Below are positions 12,715 to 24,440 of a stretch of DNA of 64,000 bases, piece by piece (the stretch's first letter is position 1; every line of letters begins with the position of its first letter). Under the pieces are notes generated by a model, which was not told the DNA's origin, ran no database searches, and was given only the letters and a program-made list of their open reading frames with translations. The translations under genes were made by a program, and so were the position numbers. The stretch covers positions 4,016,802-4,080,801 of the forward strand of contig JAJHZJ010000531.1 in NCBI GenBank assembly GCA_023548195.1, read 5' to 3'. The DNA is from Bettongia penicillata ogilbyi. Its lineage: Eukaryota > Chordata > Mammalia > Diprotodontia > Potoroidae.

Positions 12715-13205
12715 GTGGGGGAGCGGTGGTTTCTGTGGATAGAGCTCTTGGCCTGGAGTCAAGAAGTTGTTGTAGTCCAGTCATCTCTGACTCTACGACC
12801 CCATTTGGGGTTTTCTTGGCAAAGATTGTACAGTGGTTTGCCATTTCCTTCTCCAGCTCATTTTCTAGATAAGGAAATGGAAGCAAACAGGGTTAAGTGA
12901 CTTGCCCAGGGTCACACAGCTAGTAAGTGTCTGAGGTCACATTTGAACTGAGGTCTTCCCGACTTCAGGGCCACCTAGTTTCCTGTAGTCAGGAAGACCT
13001 GAATTTAAATTTGGCCTCATTTAGTAGTTATATAGACCTGAACAAGTCACTTAATAGCTGTCTTCCTCAGTTTCTCCAGCTGTAAAGTGAATATAGTAAT
13101 AGCCCCTATCTCTCCATGTTGTTGTGAGGGTCACATGAGATATTTGCAAAGTGCTTCAGGAACCTTAAAGGATGTAACATGTAAATGTTATCAGCCACCT
13201 CCCTA
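12715..13205 (+). repeat. MON1/MIR-type SINE interrupted by another SINE
   Basis: The 5' part (12715-12766: GGTTTCTGTGGATAGAGCTC, GCCTGGAGTCAAGAAG) and the 3' part (12987-13205: AGTCAGGAAGACCTGAATTT, AACAAGTCACTTAATAGC, TTGTGAGGGTCACATGAGAT) join into one plus-strand element. They are separated by the inserted element at 12767-12986. Confidence 0.85.
12767..12986 (-). repeat. RTE-tail SINE nested inside a MON1-type SINE
   Basis: A minus-strand copy of the tRNA/RTE-tail SINE. On + it reads ACGACCCCATTTGGGG, TTGGCAAAGATTGTACAG, TTGACTTGCCC-like core and the GGCCACCTAG head. It is flanked by AGTCAAGAAG (12757-12766) and AGTCAGGAAG (12987-12996), a likely 10-nt target-site duplication with one change. 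Confidence 0.85.
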
Positions 13206-13309
13206 TGATATGAGTGGTTCTAGTGAACCACTCAGGGTTCTCAAAATGTGGTCTGGGGGCCGTGCTAGTCAATGAGGTTCCCCTAAGTGATCCAAGGGAT
13301 GTTCAGAAT

Positions 13310-13545
13310 AGATTTAGAGCTGGAACGATCCTTGGAGGTCATTTAGCCCAACACTCTCTTTGTGAAGATAAATAAGCTGAGACCAAGAACAGATAATCTA
13401 ATGGGGTTAGTGGTGCAGTGAATAGAGCTCCAGCCCTACAGTCAGGGGGACCTGAGTTCGAATGTAACCTTAGATAATTTCTAGCTGTGAGAATCATTTA
13501 ACCCAGATTGCCTTAAAAGAAACAAACAAAAAGTTAACCTTGGGT
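13310..13545 (+). repeat. Two SINE remnants: MIR-like (-) then tRNA-SINE (+)
   Basis: 13310-13400 reads as the antisense GAGCTGGAACGATCCTTGGA / GGTCATTTAGCCCAACAC pattern of an old MIR/L2-type element. 13402-13545 is a plus-strand SINE (GGTGCAGTGAATAGAGCTCC, GACCTGAGTTCGAATG) that breaks off into an A-rich end. Confidence 0.6.
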
Positions 13546-13604
13546 CACACAAGAGGTCTATTTTCACAAGTTTATAATATGAGTTTCCGTATACTTTTGT
13601 TTAT

Positions 13605-13730
13605 GAATTAATAGCTAACATTTCCATAATATTTATATGTGTACATATAATTAAAATGTATGTATTTATATGTATATGTATATATTTTATGTTTGTATAC
13701 ATATGATATACACATATATGTAAATCTCAT
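13605..13730. repeat. AT-rich TATATG/CATATA microsatellite-like tract
   Basis: Imperfect alternating TATGTA, TATATG and CATATA units in SLC6A3 intron 10825-14854. Confidence 0.7.
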
Positions 13731-14854
13731 TTGACTGCAATAAATAAAAGATTCCCTTTTTGTTACTTTGCCAAAAACAATGCTAGTCTTTCCCATATAT
13801 TTCAACTGTGTGACCTTGGTGTTCTGAACCAGGCCTAATCCACATCAGGATAATATTTCTGAGACACTTATAGATGATAAAATGCGGTTAAAAACAACTT
13901 TACTAATCACAAGAAATTTTAAAAAATACAACTAACTCCTAGTTTAAAAGGATATAAAATGCTACTGTCCTCCAGCTCCATAATCACCATGGCAACCGGG
14001 CCCACTAGGTCAGGAAAGCATTCCCTCAGGCAGTAGGAGCTTTGATAAATCTTCTGACACCAATTCTCCCTCAGGCCAGGCCTTCAGTACTGTAGGCAGC
14101 AAGAAATTGCTATCTTAAAGCACCAGCCTCCCCTGAGTTGAAGACATTGGATGGAGTCATTGAAGAGAAAAGGAAAGTGGGGGAAGGAAGGTGGGATGGA
14201 AAGAAAAAAGAGTGGAAGTGTGGATGTCATCCCATCCTTTCCTGTGCTCTAACCTGATAGCCGGCCACTCTTCCTCAGTGAAGGTGCCTATTATCCCATT
14301 CAGCAGAGACACAAAACAAGAAAGTCCTACCATACTTGGGAAAATCTGTTCAACTCGTTGGACCACAGGATCCTCATCTTTAGGATATGAACTGGTATGC
14401 CGAAGCCAGGTTGTAGCACCAAGATAACTAGCAAATGGTCAGTGTGAACATTTATATCTTCAAAATCAGCAAATGCTGTAAAGCAGGGCTTAATTTACTG
14501 TTTTGTTGATAAATTCCAGAATCAGGCAAATTAAACTTAAAAGGGTGTAGTGGGTCCTTTTTTTTTCCGGAAAACTAGTCGCTAAATATTTACCAGCACT
14601 CCCCTGACTAGGTCCCTTCCTGCTTTAATATTCTATGATTTGTTGATGAGTTTTCTTTTACAATTGACAAGTAAGAGCAGAAATGAGGAAGGTGAATGGA
14701 AGTGACCCATTGAGTGCTTAGCCTTGTTGCAATGGTTTACAGAATGAAAAAGATTGAGAACTATTGGCATCAACTACTTCCATCCACTCCTTAGAGTCCC
14801 TATATAAATCGCTGTTGTTCAATTTCAATGGAAATCCATATTCTCTTTTTCCAG

Positions 14855-14878
14855 CTCCGCCATTGGCTAATGGTGTAG
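14855..14878 (+). CDS. SLC6A3: Dopamine transporter (SLC6A3), coding part of last exon
   Basis: After the acceptor TTTTTCCAG come seven codons, LRHWLMV, and the TAG stop at 14876-14878. This joins in phase 0 to ...EVRQFT at the end of the previous exon. In human DAT the last seven residues are LRHWLKV, also on a short coding piece of the final exon, and the terminal LKV binds the PDZ protein PICK1. Here the residue before the terminal valine is methionine (ATG) instead of lysine. Leu at -2 and Val at 0, the class II PDZ pattern, are kept. The exon is too short to call alone. The phase, splice site and near-perfect match support it. Confidence 0.93.
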   Translation, partial: LRHWLMV

Positions 14879-16485
14879 AATGATGTGAAGAAAGAAGAAA
14901 TGTGAAGATTAGCCTAAGGAGAAGAACCAAAACATGAACTGATGGAGAATGAAGGCTATTTTTATTATGTAACTTCTTCTTTACTGCAAAGAAGAAAAAA
15001 GAAAAAAAAAGACTTTTCTCTTCTGACTGTTTACACAGTGTCTGCACCAAGGGATAAGTTATTGTCATTGTCCTGTGCTGGTTAAATATAGCATACAATT
15101 AGTGTGGTGAGTTCTTTGGTTCAAATGCTCAATCACTACTAGGAAGAAAGAGTAAATCACCTTATGCTATTCATGCACTGCCCTTCCCTCAAATCACACT
15201 TATGGTCACAGGAATATAACCTACAGCATCTTGTTTATGTTTTCTTGGTGAATTTGGAGAGAAAGGAATGTCCTAGTCAGTAGCTACCAGGTACATGCTA
15301 TGCTACAGATTGTAGTGTCTGTTATCAATTTCCTAGATGATTTCTGCTCACCTACAGAAACCAGCCATTCCATTTTGTTTAATTGTAGAGAATGTGAAAC
15401 AAAAAAGTAATTCTTGATTTTCGAGCATTTTAAAAAATCTCTAGTTCAAAGTTAAGGCTACAAAATATGAGAACTATGATTGTGTGTAACATAATAGTGG
15501 TATGTTTAGGAAACCATCAAGGTCAAACATATGCTAAGTGTGATCAGGGATAAAAATTTATTTCCATTTAGTTGAGAGAAAAAGATAAGTTGAATTAGCT
15601 TTATGCAACCTTACACCTGGTAGTTTGGGGAATCCTGAACAATCCAATCCAACTTGACTGTGAACTGAGCTGACAGAGGAGCAAGTCATTACTAAGCATC
15701 CTCATGGACAGAGCAAAAGAGAGTCCCTGGACCAGAAGGGGCATGCAGTTGACAAATGCAGGTACAGCTGTGTGAATCTTACATCTAACAGGGACATCTA
15801 ATTATGAACTGAGTGGCCAGGCTATGCCCAGTTTTATAATATGCCAAGAAACATGTTCTGGAATATTAACCTGCTCATATAACGTGTGTCTTAATTTCCC
15901 AACCACAACCTCTCCCCAGATATGGGGTTCCATTTTTTGATCAGTCATTCCTTGCATGTCTGTCTTTGTAACAGTAATGTTACAATGCCACAGGCTTTAA
16001 TTTGCTGATGGAATGAGACATAATCTTGAAATGCCACGTAAGTACACTTCACCTTTTGGGGGTATTGATTTAAAAGTAATTTATTGTAATAGTTTAGCTT
16101 AATTGGCCAAGCCTGTCTGAAATTATGACTTTGTTGTCTTTCAGGCATGAAGTAAAAATCATTCATTGACTGAATGCCAAGATCTTCCCAAGGAATACAG
16201 AATAGCACAACTTATATCCTATTGTTTCTTTTTTTGACTGAGCTATCTGCCAACACATTTATCCCTGACAGCTCAGAAATCCATTTTCATCCTCTATTGC
16301 TAGAGCAGTAATTTAGCTTGATTTTTTTACACTGGTCTTAAGATGGTTAACCAACCCTAGACTCATCCACACTGGAGAGTCCAGACAGGTTGAAGCTAAA
16401 AGGACAATCAGGAGACTGGGAGATGCCTTATAAGCTAGCTTTGCACAATAAAGCCAGAACCCATATAATTCATGTTTCTCTAAAC

Positions 16486-16670
16486 CAGGAGTTCTTAACC
16501 TTTTTTGTGTCATAGATCCCTTTGGCAGTCTGGTGGAGCCTACAGATCCCCTTCTTAGAATGTTTTTAAATTCATGCAGTAAAATACACAAGATTACAAA
16601 GGAAATCAATTATATTGAAATAGAGTTATCAAAAACTTTTTAAGTTAATGGAACCAGGTTAAAAACCCCT
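16486..16670. mobile_element. hAT-like DNA transposon remnant
   Basis: It starts CAGGAGTTCTTAACC and ends GGTTAAAAACCCCT, an imperfect terminal inverted repeat of about 14 nt around the TTCTTAACC core typical of mammalian hAT (Charlie/MER-like) non-autonomous elements. The interior is about 155 nt. I could not make out a clean 8-bp duplication. Confidence 0.65.
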
Positions 16671-17144
16671 ATTGTCTAGTAACAATTCACATCACAGAAC
16701 ATCACATCATGTCACAGATCCACATATGAAAACTGGATTCAAAGATCTGAAAGAAAAAAGATTGACATAGGAGAACAATGACTCTTAAAGAGCAATACAT
16801 TCTACGTTATAACTATATAAAAACAAGCAATCCTAGAACACACCCAAAATTTGGGATACAATAGAGTATTTGTATTGTGTCAAAAGGCATGGATTCTAGC
16901 TCCTGTTTCTTGCTATCCTGTGAATTTTTAATAAGTTATAACCAGTCTCATTCATATGACATAGGGCAAGTACCTCTCAGAGTTGTGAGAACCAAACAAC
17001 TTACTTTTATATCCACTATTCATTGATTTGTGAGTACAGCTGGATTCTAACACAATGTTAAATGTAGAACACGCTATTGTATAACTAGTAATGGAAAGAA
17101 CCCTTTGTTTTAAAAAATACTTTATCCTGGTGCTGCACCATCTG

Positions 17145-17235
17145 AGAGACAGAGAGAGAGACAGAGAGAATAACAAAAGGAGGAAGGAAGAAGGGAGGGA
17201 AGGAAGAGAAAGGAAGGAAAGAAAAGGAATGAAGA
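17145..17235. repeat. GA/GGAA-rich low-complexity tract
   Basis: GAGAGACAGAGAGAGAGACA followed by GGAAGGAAGAAGGGAGGGAA-type purine runs. Confidence 0.85.
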
Positions 17236-17929
17236 AAGAAAACCTCTATTCTAAACAGCTTTGACTTAAAGCTAAAGATAATTATTAATTTTATTTCTTT
17301 TAAATATACACACTAGACAACAATATTCATTTTAATGTTAGGAGAATCTTTTTAGAAATCATATTAAATAGGCAGAAATACTACATAATGTGTTTGGTGG
17401 GCCTAAAAGTTTAGCAGTTAAATTATGGCTGCTTCCAATACTTATTTACTTAAATGTCCCTAACAAGAATATCTCATCATAGAAATTTTTCAAGAATTGT
17501 TGGACATCATATATGTCATTTTCCATGAGAGGAATACATGTATGTGTCATTATTCTAAGCACGTGCTGAAAGCTATTGAGTCTGTACTGTTTATATGGGG
17601 ACTTGAACAATAGCTGTTGAAAACTGAGGTGCTGTTAATGAATGTGGAAAAATACCAATGACTTTTTTTTAAGCAACTTCTAGTTATGTCTTACCTGTGG
17701 ATTTCTGAACCCATGAGTATTTCTCAGCTGTCTAATGCATGTGGAAGATGAAGTCTCACCAATGCCTGTAGAATTTTGTGTGACATCATAGTTTGCTGCC
17801 TACAACTTTGTTTTGTGATTGTGGTAGAGGGGAATCCAGTTTATATATTCTCAATTTTAAGTTGATTGTTTCTATGTACTTAATGTAGAAAACTTGATGT
17901 CATAAATGTTGACTCACATTTCACTACTC

Positions 17930-17935
17930 AATAAA
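17930..17935 (+). terminator. SLC6A3: Candidate SLC6A3 polyadenylation signal AATAAA
   Basis: AATAAA in unique-looking sequence (CTACTCAATAAATATCTTGT), about 3.05 kb after the DAT stop. It is followed within 25-90 nt by T-rich and GT-containing sequence. It is a candidate only: there is no transcript support, and AATAAA occurs often in AT-rich DNA. Confidence 0.4.
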
Positions 17936-18877
17936 TATCTTGTACGGGTCACCACTAACAACAAAATCCTAAATTGGAAAAACTGCCTTAGGAAAATAGG
18001 TACTGTTTGTTTCTGTTGATTCGATTTTTCATTGTTTCTCTTCTGCCTAAAAATTCTCACTTAAGTTCAGTGAACCAAGACTTTTAGTAAACCATGAGGT
18101 CTTTGGTACCTAAAGTTACCTTTTTTAGTTACCTTTGGTAACTAAAGATAGGCCACACCCGAATAAAAGTCATTGCACTCAAATGAGGCAGGCCTCTTTG
18201 AAAAGGAGAGCTTAAATATGGAGAGGTTGATGCATGATGGCAGTAGAGGGAGCACCTACATGTGGCAGTGGGGACGGAACTTCTTCCTAGCCCAGTGTGC
18301 CCATAAAAGAGAATCACTTAGGAGAGTTGAGTTTTCAAGAATACAAGAAGACAGAAGGAGTGCGAGAACAAAAAGGTCTAAAGTGAAGGGAAATATGTTA
18401 ACATTAAAGTGAAGTGGGGTGGGTGGGTGTGACATGATGTAGAGTTAAGTAAGCAGACCCAAGAGTATAATATACATAATGTCCACAACAATGTAAATGG
18501 GAAAAACACTACTCTGAAAAATTAAGAGTGAATATAACAAAATTATAAGGATCAAGTAGGTTTTAAATGAAGAGCGATGAGAGGACAGCCCCATGACACC
18601 CCTTTGTGGAGGTGTTACACATTGCACATATTTGTGGACTTTATCAATGTATTGATCAGTTGTGCTGCTCTTTTCCTCTCTAAAAAGAGAGGATTTGTTA
18701 TATGGGAGGGAGTGAGGGAGAAATACTCAGGATAACTATGTTGATATAAGAAAAAGAAGTCAATTAAAATTTATTTTAAAAGGAGGAAAAAATGAGGCTG
18801 AAGGCATATGATTGAAGAAGGCACAATGGAACAAGACCAAGCAAGATAGTATTTAAAAGAAAGGTAAGGCAGAGGTG

Positions 18878-19075
18878 AGGCAGTGAGTTCAAATCCAACC
18901 TTAGGCACTTACTAGCGGTGTGATCCTGAGCAAGTCACTTAAACAGTTTACCTTAATCCACTGGAGAAGGAAATAACAAACCACTCCTATACCTTTGCCA
19001 AGAAAACTCCACGGACAGTATTGGTCTATGGTCCATGGGATAATGAAAAGTCAGACACCACTGAACAACAATGAA
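18878..19075 (+). repeat. RTE-tail SINE, 5' truncated
   Basis: It begins in the tRNA-like part (GGCAGTGAGTTCAAATCC) and runs through GAGCAAGTCACTTAAAC, CTGGAGAAGGAAATAACAAA and CCAAGAAAACTCCACGGACA. It ends with CACTGAACAACAATG, the family's terminal motif. Confidence 0.82.
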
Positions 19076-19282
19076 AGCAGAGGTAAATAGAAATAATGGA
19101 ATACAGTGGTTGAAGGGGAAGGGGATGGGGAGGATGTACTCCAGCAGCTAGAAATGGAGTCCAAGGAAGTAGGAGAGCCGAAGATGCAAAACTGGCAACC
19201 AAAGGAGAAGTTAAGTATATGACTGGAATTTCTACCCACATGTATACTGGTACTGGTAGAAATAGATTTCTTCTAAACAGAA

Positions 19283-19976
19283 TGTAAGACAGATAAACAG
19301 ACCACATAGGAGGGCTGCTAGCAAAGCTTCACTCTTGATCTGGTCAGACGGAAAAGACATGAGTTAATAATCTTACTTCATTCTACTCTAGTTTTCTCAG
19401 GAGAGGATTGCTGATATTGGGAGCACAACTCCTACAGCATTCCCTGACCCTTCTTCTGGCAAAGACAGGTCAGAAGGGAGGGGAAACTACCTCTGTGTCT
19501 CAGTGGGGTCAATCAAGACAGGCACAACTTGTGCATTCTCCTAAATGCTCTCAAGCCTCAATGGGGGCCAGTTGAGGCAAACACAAACTCCCCCCAATCC
19601 TTGATGGGGGCTGATCAAAGAACACACACATTCCAGCTTGTGCACTCAACCCTAAGTTTTCCCATTCCTTGACCAGTGGCCACCTGCTTAATAGGGCAAC
19701 AGACAAAGAAAGCATATTGCCAGCAATAGCCTTACAAGTTTATATCGCCACATCTCTGTATCTAACTGTGCAGCTGCAGTGGATGTTTATATTATTTCTC
19801 ATTATATAATGTTGCACAAGCATGGTGGAAGTGTTTTGAACCCTAATCATGGGAATTCATATCTAGTACCTGGGAACAAGAGATTGCTATGGCTATGGTT
19901 CCTGGAAAATTGAACTCTAAAAAATAACAAAAATCCACTTTACACACCCTAAAATCCACCTTACACTAAAATCCAC
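19283..19976 (-). mobile_element. LTR-like repeat copy A1 (about 700 bp, inverted to 31.9-32.6 kb)
   Basis: The reverse complement of this segment aligns along its whole length with 31911-32604. Shared landmarks include AGGAGGGCTGCTAGC, CTACAGCATTCCCT, GGGAACAAGAGATTG and CACTAAAAT. In the sense of the other copy the element has a TATA-like region and an AATAAA near its 3' end, which suggests a solo LTR of an endogenous retrovirus. There is no internal coding region. The ends are approximate. Confidence 0.7.
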
Positions 19977-20664
19977 GTTATGCAGAAACACCCACCTTTA
20001 CACAGGTACTGGAGCTAGAAAGACATGCAGATGATGCCCACCTTCCTCTCTCACGGCCTGCTTGGATGTCTGTGTAAATTTCAGAAAGCATTCCTAGCCC
20101 TCCAGTGCCTGCCCCAGTTTTACCTCAACTTAGTGTAGGGTTTAAAAATTCAGATGTCATTATTGGACAGTATTTCATAAATTTATAAGACTCTTGTCAC
20201 CTTCCCAACTTCAAGTGACCCAAAAAAGTGCATTAACTATAGAGTGCATATAGAGTAATTAATGGTCTGAGAAATTTAAACAGTGCAATATTAAAACTCC
20301 CAAATAGCTATGCTGCTCCAGAAAATGTCTCAAATCTCTGGCTTACTTCCACCCAGGTAATAGCTGTCCCAGAGAGGCCATTTGTAGAATAGGTTAATCA
20401 GACTTTCTCCTAATCTCACAATCATAAAGAAAAGGACAGCCTTCCCCAACCCTCAGTGGCTGACCCAGCTGTGACTCTTCTACGTGGCAGCTATCCACCA
20501 GCAGATTGGTCAGTGAATGTCCTCTGCTCCCAGTAGGTACCAGAGAGTCTCTCTAATGTCTCCAACATTTCTTTGAGATGCCCCATGGGCCCTGGATCTT
20601 TAACAGCTCTAATAGTGATTTTTCTTCCCATGATAAATTTCAAGTTAGCTAACATCATTTGAAG

Positions 20665-20705
20665 TGATGAGATAGATAGACAGACAGACAGATATATGGA
20701 CAGAC
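20665..20705. repeat. GATA/GACA microsatellite
   Basis: GATAGATAGACAGACAGACA and flanking imperfect units. Confidence 0.85.
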
Positions 20706-20875
20706 AGAAAGATTTGGAATTTATTGAATTTAACCCCCTCATTTTACAGATAAGGAAACATAGACACAAAAACAACAAAGTGGTTTGTCCAGGATAGCAC
20801 AGCAAGTAAATATCAGAGAATTTGAACCCAGCTAACTCTGACTCCAAGTCGATTTTCCTATGTACTGACTCTCAA
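20706..20875 (-). repeat. MIR-like SINE
   Basis: Antisense MIR landmarks on +: CCCCCTCATTTTACAGATAA, CAGCAAGTAAATATCAGAG, ATTTGAACCCAGCTAACTC. A hAT-like end (CAGTTCTTAACTTGGGAG, about 20890) follows it. Confidence 0.7.
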
Positions 20876-20969
20876 TATCACTGCTTAGAACAGTTCTTAA
20901 CTTGGGAGTGCAGGAGGTCTGTGGCTAGATCTTGGGTTGGGGGTGGTCAGGAAATAAGAATGGGGAAAT

Positions 20970-21170
20970 ATACATACATATATATATATATATATGTATG
21001 TATATGTCTTTATTTTCACTAACTTCTAACGGAAATTTATATTTCCTTCAATTATTCTGAAAACATTCTCAAATGTAGTCTACAGGCTTCATCAGATTGT
21101 CCAGAGGGACCAGGGTGCGTGCACAAGCACACACGTGTACACACACACATACACACACACACACGGAGAT
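20970..21170. repeat. TA- and CA-type microsatellites
   Basis: (TA)n around 20976-20996 with flanking TATG units, and a CA-rich run (ACACACACACATACACACAC) around 21130-21165. Ordinary unrecognised sequence lies between them. Confidence 0.85.
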
Positions 21171-22434
21171 TAAGAATTCTTGTACTAGAACTTTCTTGTA
21201 CTAGAACTTCCTTCTTGTGTAGAAACAGCAAATAGGAAAAGGTTAAGGAGAATGTTTGCCAGGACCTCATGAGGCTGCTGGGACAGGAAGAAAAGGGTGT
21301 TGCCTTTCGTGTGAGAAGATTCTTTCTCCTCTCTGGCTGATGAGAACTAGTACGGGTGGTTGCATTTGACTGCAGTCACCTTGGCATTATTTAGGAGCAT
21401 CAGGAAGTAGCTAGAACACTGGCATAGTAGGCTTGGAAGTGATTAGAGCCTGACTGGCTGCTGTCAGCACAGGACCATGGAAGGAGAAATGAAAGCCAGT
21501 GTGTATTCTGGCTATACCTTTAGTCAGAAAACAGGTTCTGAGCATCCTCAGTGGATGTACACTTAGGCAGCAACCTGAGAAAGGACGGAGAAGTGCAAAG
21601 TGAATGAATATGTAGGATGAAAGCTTGACTCTATGGAGGTAAATTGCAGAAGTAACCTGAGAAGTGAAAGTGATAGGGACGGGGAGTAGAGGCTGAGAAG
21701 CACCAGGGCCTCAAAATGACTGTAGAATTGTTCTTTACATGCCATTGTGGTACTTGCTTAGAGGGGAGGGCTTGTGATTTAATTATTTGTTCTCCCCACC
21801 CTTTTCCCCTACTCGCCTCCCCAAAGCAACTCCTACTACAACACTACAACCTTCATACAAGTATGGAGCAAGCAACAATGAAAGCTGAGTCTAAGTTTTC
21901 ATCTTGGAAATTTTTCTGAATCATAAATAGCCAACCTTGTTCCCGCTGCCACTAGTGACCAGTGAGGTGCTGGCCTGTCAATTTGTCTGTGATCTCCAGC
22001 ATTCCTCCAATCAGCAGCAGACCAGTCAAACACCATTGGAAGAGGTCACTGGCTGATGTGACAGACAGCTTTGCCATCCAGAGACAGAGAGAAAAGAGGA
22101 AGTAGAAATACAGTTAGTCCATCACCAACTGCCGATTAAACATACCTAACTAGATAACCAATGAGCATGTCAAATTCAGCATCTCCAAAACAAGAGCTCC
22201 TATCTTTGTGAGATATCCTTTTTCACCTATTAATTTAAATGAAATTAATTAAAACCAAGCAATTAAAACCAAGTCTTCAAATAAATTAAACAGTACCAGA
22301 CCATTGCTGAATCACTACATCATGTGTTAAAGATATTTTAAAAGCATATTCATAAACATTGCTCTTGCTAAAAATGCCATTATTCAAAATAGTGTGAGCA
22401 AAATGTTTTGTACCATTCATAAATATTCCTTGCA

Positions 22435-22535
22435 CAGCCCTCTCTCACTTAAAACAAAGTCAAGTGCAAGTCTTGTCATCATTTCTCTGACAGCATGGTC
22501 TTCTTCGGCAACAAGGACAAACACAATCCTGTGAG
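22435..22535 (+). repeat. 5'-truncated copy of the CAAAGTCAAGTGCAAGTCAT SINE family
   Basis: It starts TGCACAGCCCTCTCTCACTT, continues AACAAAGTCAAGTGCAAGTC and CTCTGACAGCATGGTC, and ends CGGCAACAAGGACAAACACA. A longer copy begins just downstream. Confidence 0.8.
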
Positions 22536-22544
22536 TAGACACAG

Positions 22545-23032
22545 CTAGTTGAATGGGGATCCAGCTAGCTGGGTAATTCAGCTCCTCCTCTCCTGTCTGC
22601 CTCCCCCTCCCCTTCCTTCTTCTCTCCAAAGGAAGGTAAATTGGGATGGCCAAAAGATGTCCAATTGACTTGGGTTTTACTGGCTCCTCTCCTCTCCTTT
22701 CTTTTCCTTTCCTTCCCTGTCTTTTCCTTTCCCAGAGCCTTAAACCTACTGCACTCTGAAGCTGAGACGCCAATGGGACCCTGCCTAAGGGCTCTTCTGG
22801 ACCCTCCTGGCTTTACAATGATTATCAACAGTAAAATGCACCCAGTGCATCCTGGGTCATCTCCAGTTTTCCTGATGAATAACTGGTCATTGGATTCAGA
22901 TGGCTCTGGAGGAGAAGTGAGACTGGTGACCTGAACAACCTTCCCTCACTCAAAACAAAGTCAAGTGCAAGTCATGTCATTATTTCTCTGATGGCATGGT
23001 CTTCTTCAGCAACCGAGGATGAACACAATTTA
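22545..23032 (+). repeat. Longest copy of the same SINE-like family (about 490 bp)
   Basis: A pyrimidine-rich 5' part (CTCCTCTCCTGTCTGCCTCC) is followed by CCAATGGGACCCTGCCTAAG and GCATCCTGGGTCATCTCCAG. After that come GATTCAGATGGCTCTGGAGG, ACAAAGTCAAGTGCAAGTCA, GATGGCATGGTCTTCTTCAG and the end GAGGATGAACACAA. The 3' 230 nt match the 26.2-kb copy. I do not know a database name with certainty. The pyrimidine-rich part may or may not belong to the same element. Confidence 0.7.
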
Positions 23033-23629
23033 AAACATTTCACCTTTAGTTCATCATTTTTAGGTTCCATTTTTATATTTTGATAGACATTTATCAGAAT
23101 AATTGTGTGTGTAAATAATTTATAATCAAGTAAATAAACCCACATTGGAGGGTGTTAAAAAGATATTTTTATCGATAGGGATGTATAAACAAATATAATT
23201 TGAAACCACTGACATAAAAAAAATAAATTCTTCATTTCCTCCTTAGGAATTTTTTTCTCTTCAACATTTGCTTTGATTCTCAAACTTCTATATAATTATT
23301 ATTGATGTTGAATTGTTTATTTTGTTGTTTGAACTGCCTTAACTGCTTGTGTTCTTTTCATCTTTTGTCTTTTGATATCAATTATTGATTAAGGGATGGA
23401 GACCCGACTTGTGATTTCTTTAGCTCAGGGAACTTCCCAGGGGAGAGTACTTCATATACCAAAGAGATTGGCACCAATGATGATGATGACACTGATAATT
23501 TCTGGTATTGTTTTGTTTTCAGAATTCTTAAAAAATAATAACTATGGTTCACTGGAAAGGTTGAGGTAGAGGCTGGATATCCATCTGTCAAGGACATTGT
23601 AACAGGATCATCTCCATTGCCAGGAGAGT

Positions 23630-23790
23630 TATGAGATCAGGGGATTTAGATAGAAAATAACTATTCCAAACCCTTAGTTTTAGAGGGTGAAACTGAGGCC
23701 CAGAGACTTGTCCTAGTCACAGCGGTAGACAGTAGCAGCATTGGGATTCACAAGTCTTCAGCCCTGTCTTCTATGTTCCTTTTACATGCA
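23630..23790 (-). repeat. MIR-like SINE
   Basis: Antisense pattern GGGTGAAACTGAGGCCCAGA, then CCTAGTCACAGCGGTAG, then GGGATTCACAAGTCTTC. Confidence 0.65.
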
Positions 23791-24440
23791 TGTAATTCTA
23801 ATCCAAACCTGCCATCTCTTCTCTTGCTAGGCAAAGAAACGGTTCATCTGGCATTTGCTTTCCAGAAGAGGGATATTTCAGATAAATGAAACATGTTCAT
23901 TTTATACTGGACAAGGAATTATGCTTCTTTTCATATTAAAGACAGTGAACAAATAAGCTTGTGAAGAATGCAGGAAGTATTCTGCCCATTTATCATCTTT
24001 CATCCTATTTGAAGAGTGGGTTTTAGTCTTTAATGTCCACATTGCGTTTTAACATAGAATTTTACATCCTTAGGAGTCTGACCTTTAGACTTAAAATCTA
24101 ACAGGAAAAAAACAAGCAAAGCTTTATAATACTTCCTGAAGGAAAATCCATGTTAATAATAGTTTGGTGTCAATGGAATAAGTAATTTAAAGGGTAAGTG
24201 CATTCATCTGATACTTATTTCCCATTTTGTTGCCTTAAAAATTTTAATTTAACCCCACCCATTTTTGTATGAACAGCTCAGGAGTGGTCTAGCAAAAGCC
24301 ATGAGCCACATGTCCATTCTCACCAACTGAGAAAAGGATAGGCCAGAAACCTTTGGCACACCCCACATCAGGCTTCACTTTACTCTCTCTGCTTAGGACT
24401 CAGATCAGGTTCTCTTTTCTTCCAAGAAAGTCTTTTTCTC

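Larger units (their letters stand above)
14879..17955 (+). other. SLC6A3: Probable SLC6A3 3' UTR
   Basis: About 3 kb of sequence after the DAT stop, largely free of SINEs apart from a hAT-like remnant at 16486-16670 and a GA-rich tract at 17145-17235. It ends near an AATAAA. Human SLC6A3 also has a long 3' UTR carrying a 40-bp VNTR; I see no such tandem repeat here. The true 3' end cannot be fixed from sequence alone and could be earlier. Confidence 0.45.
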
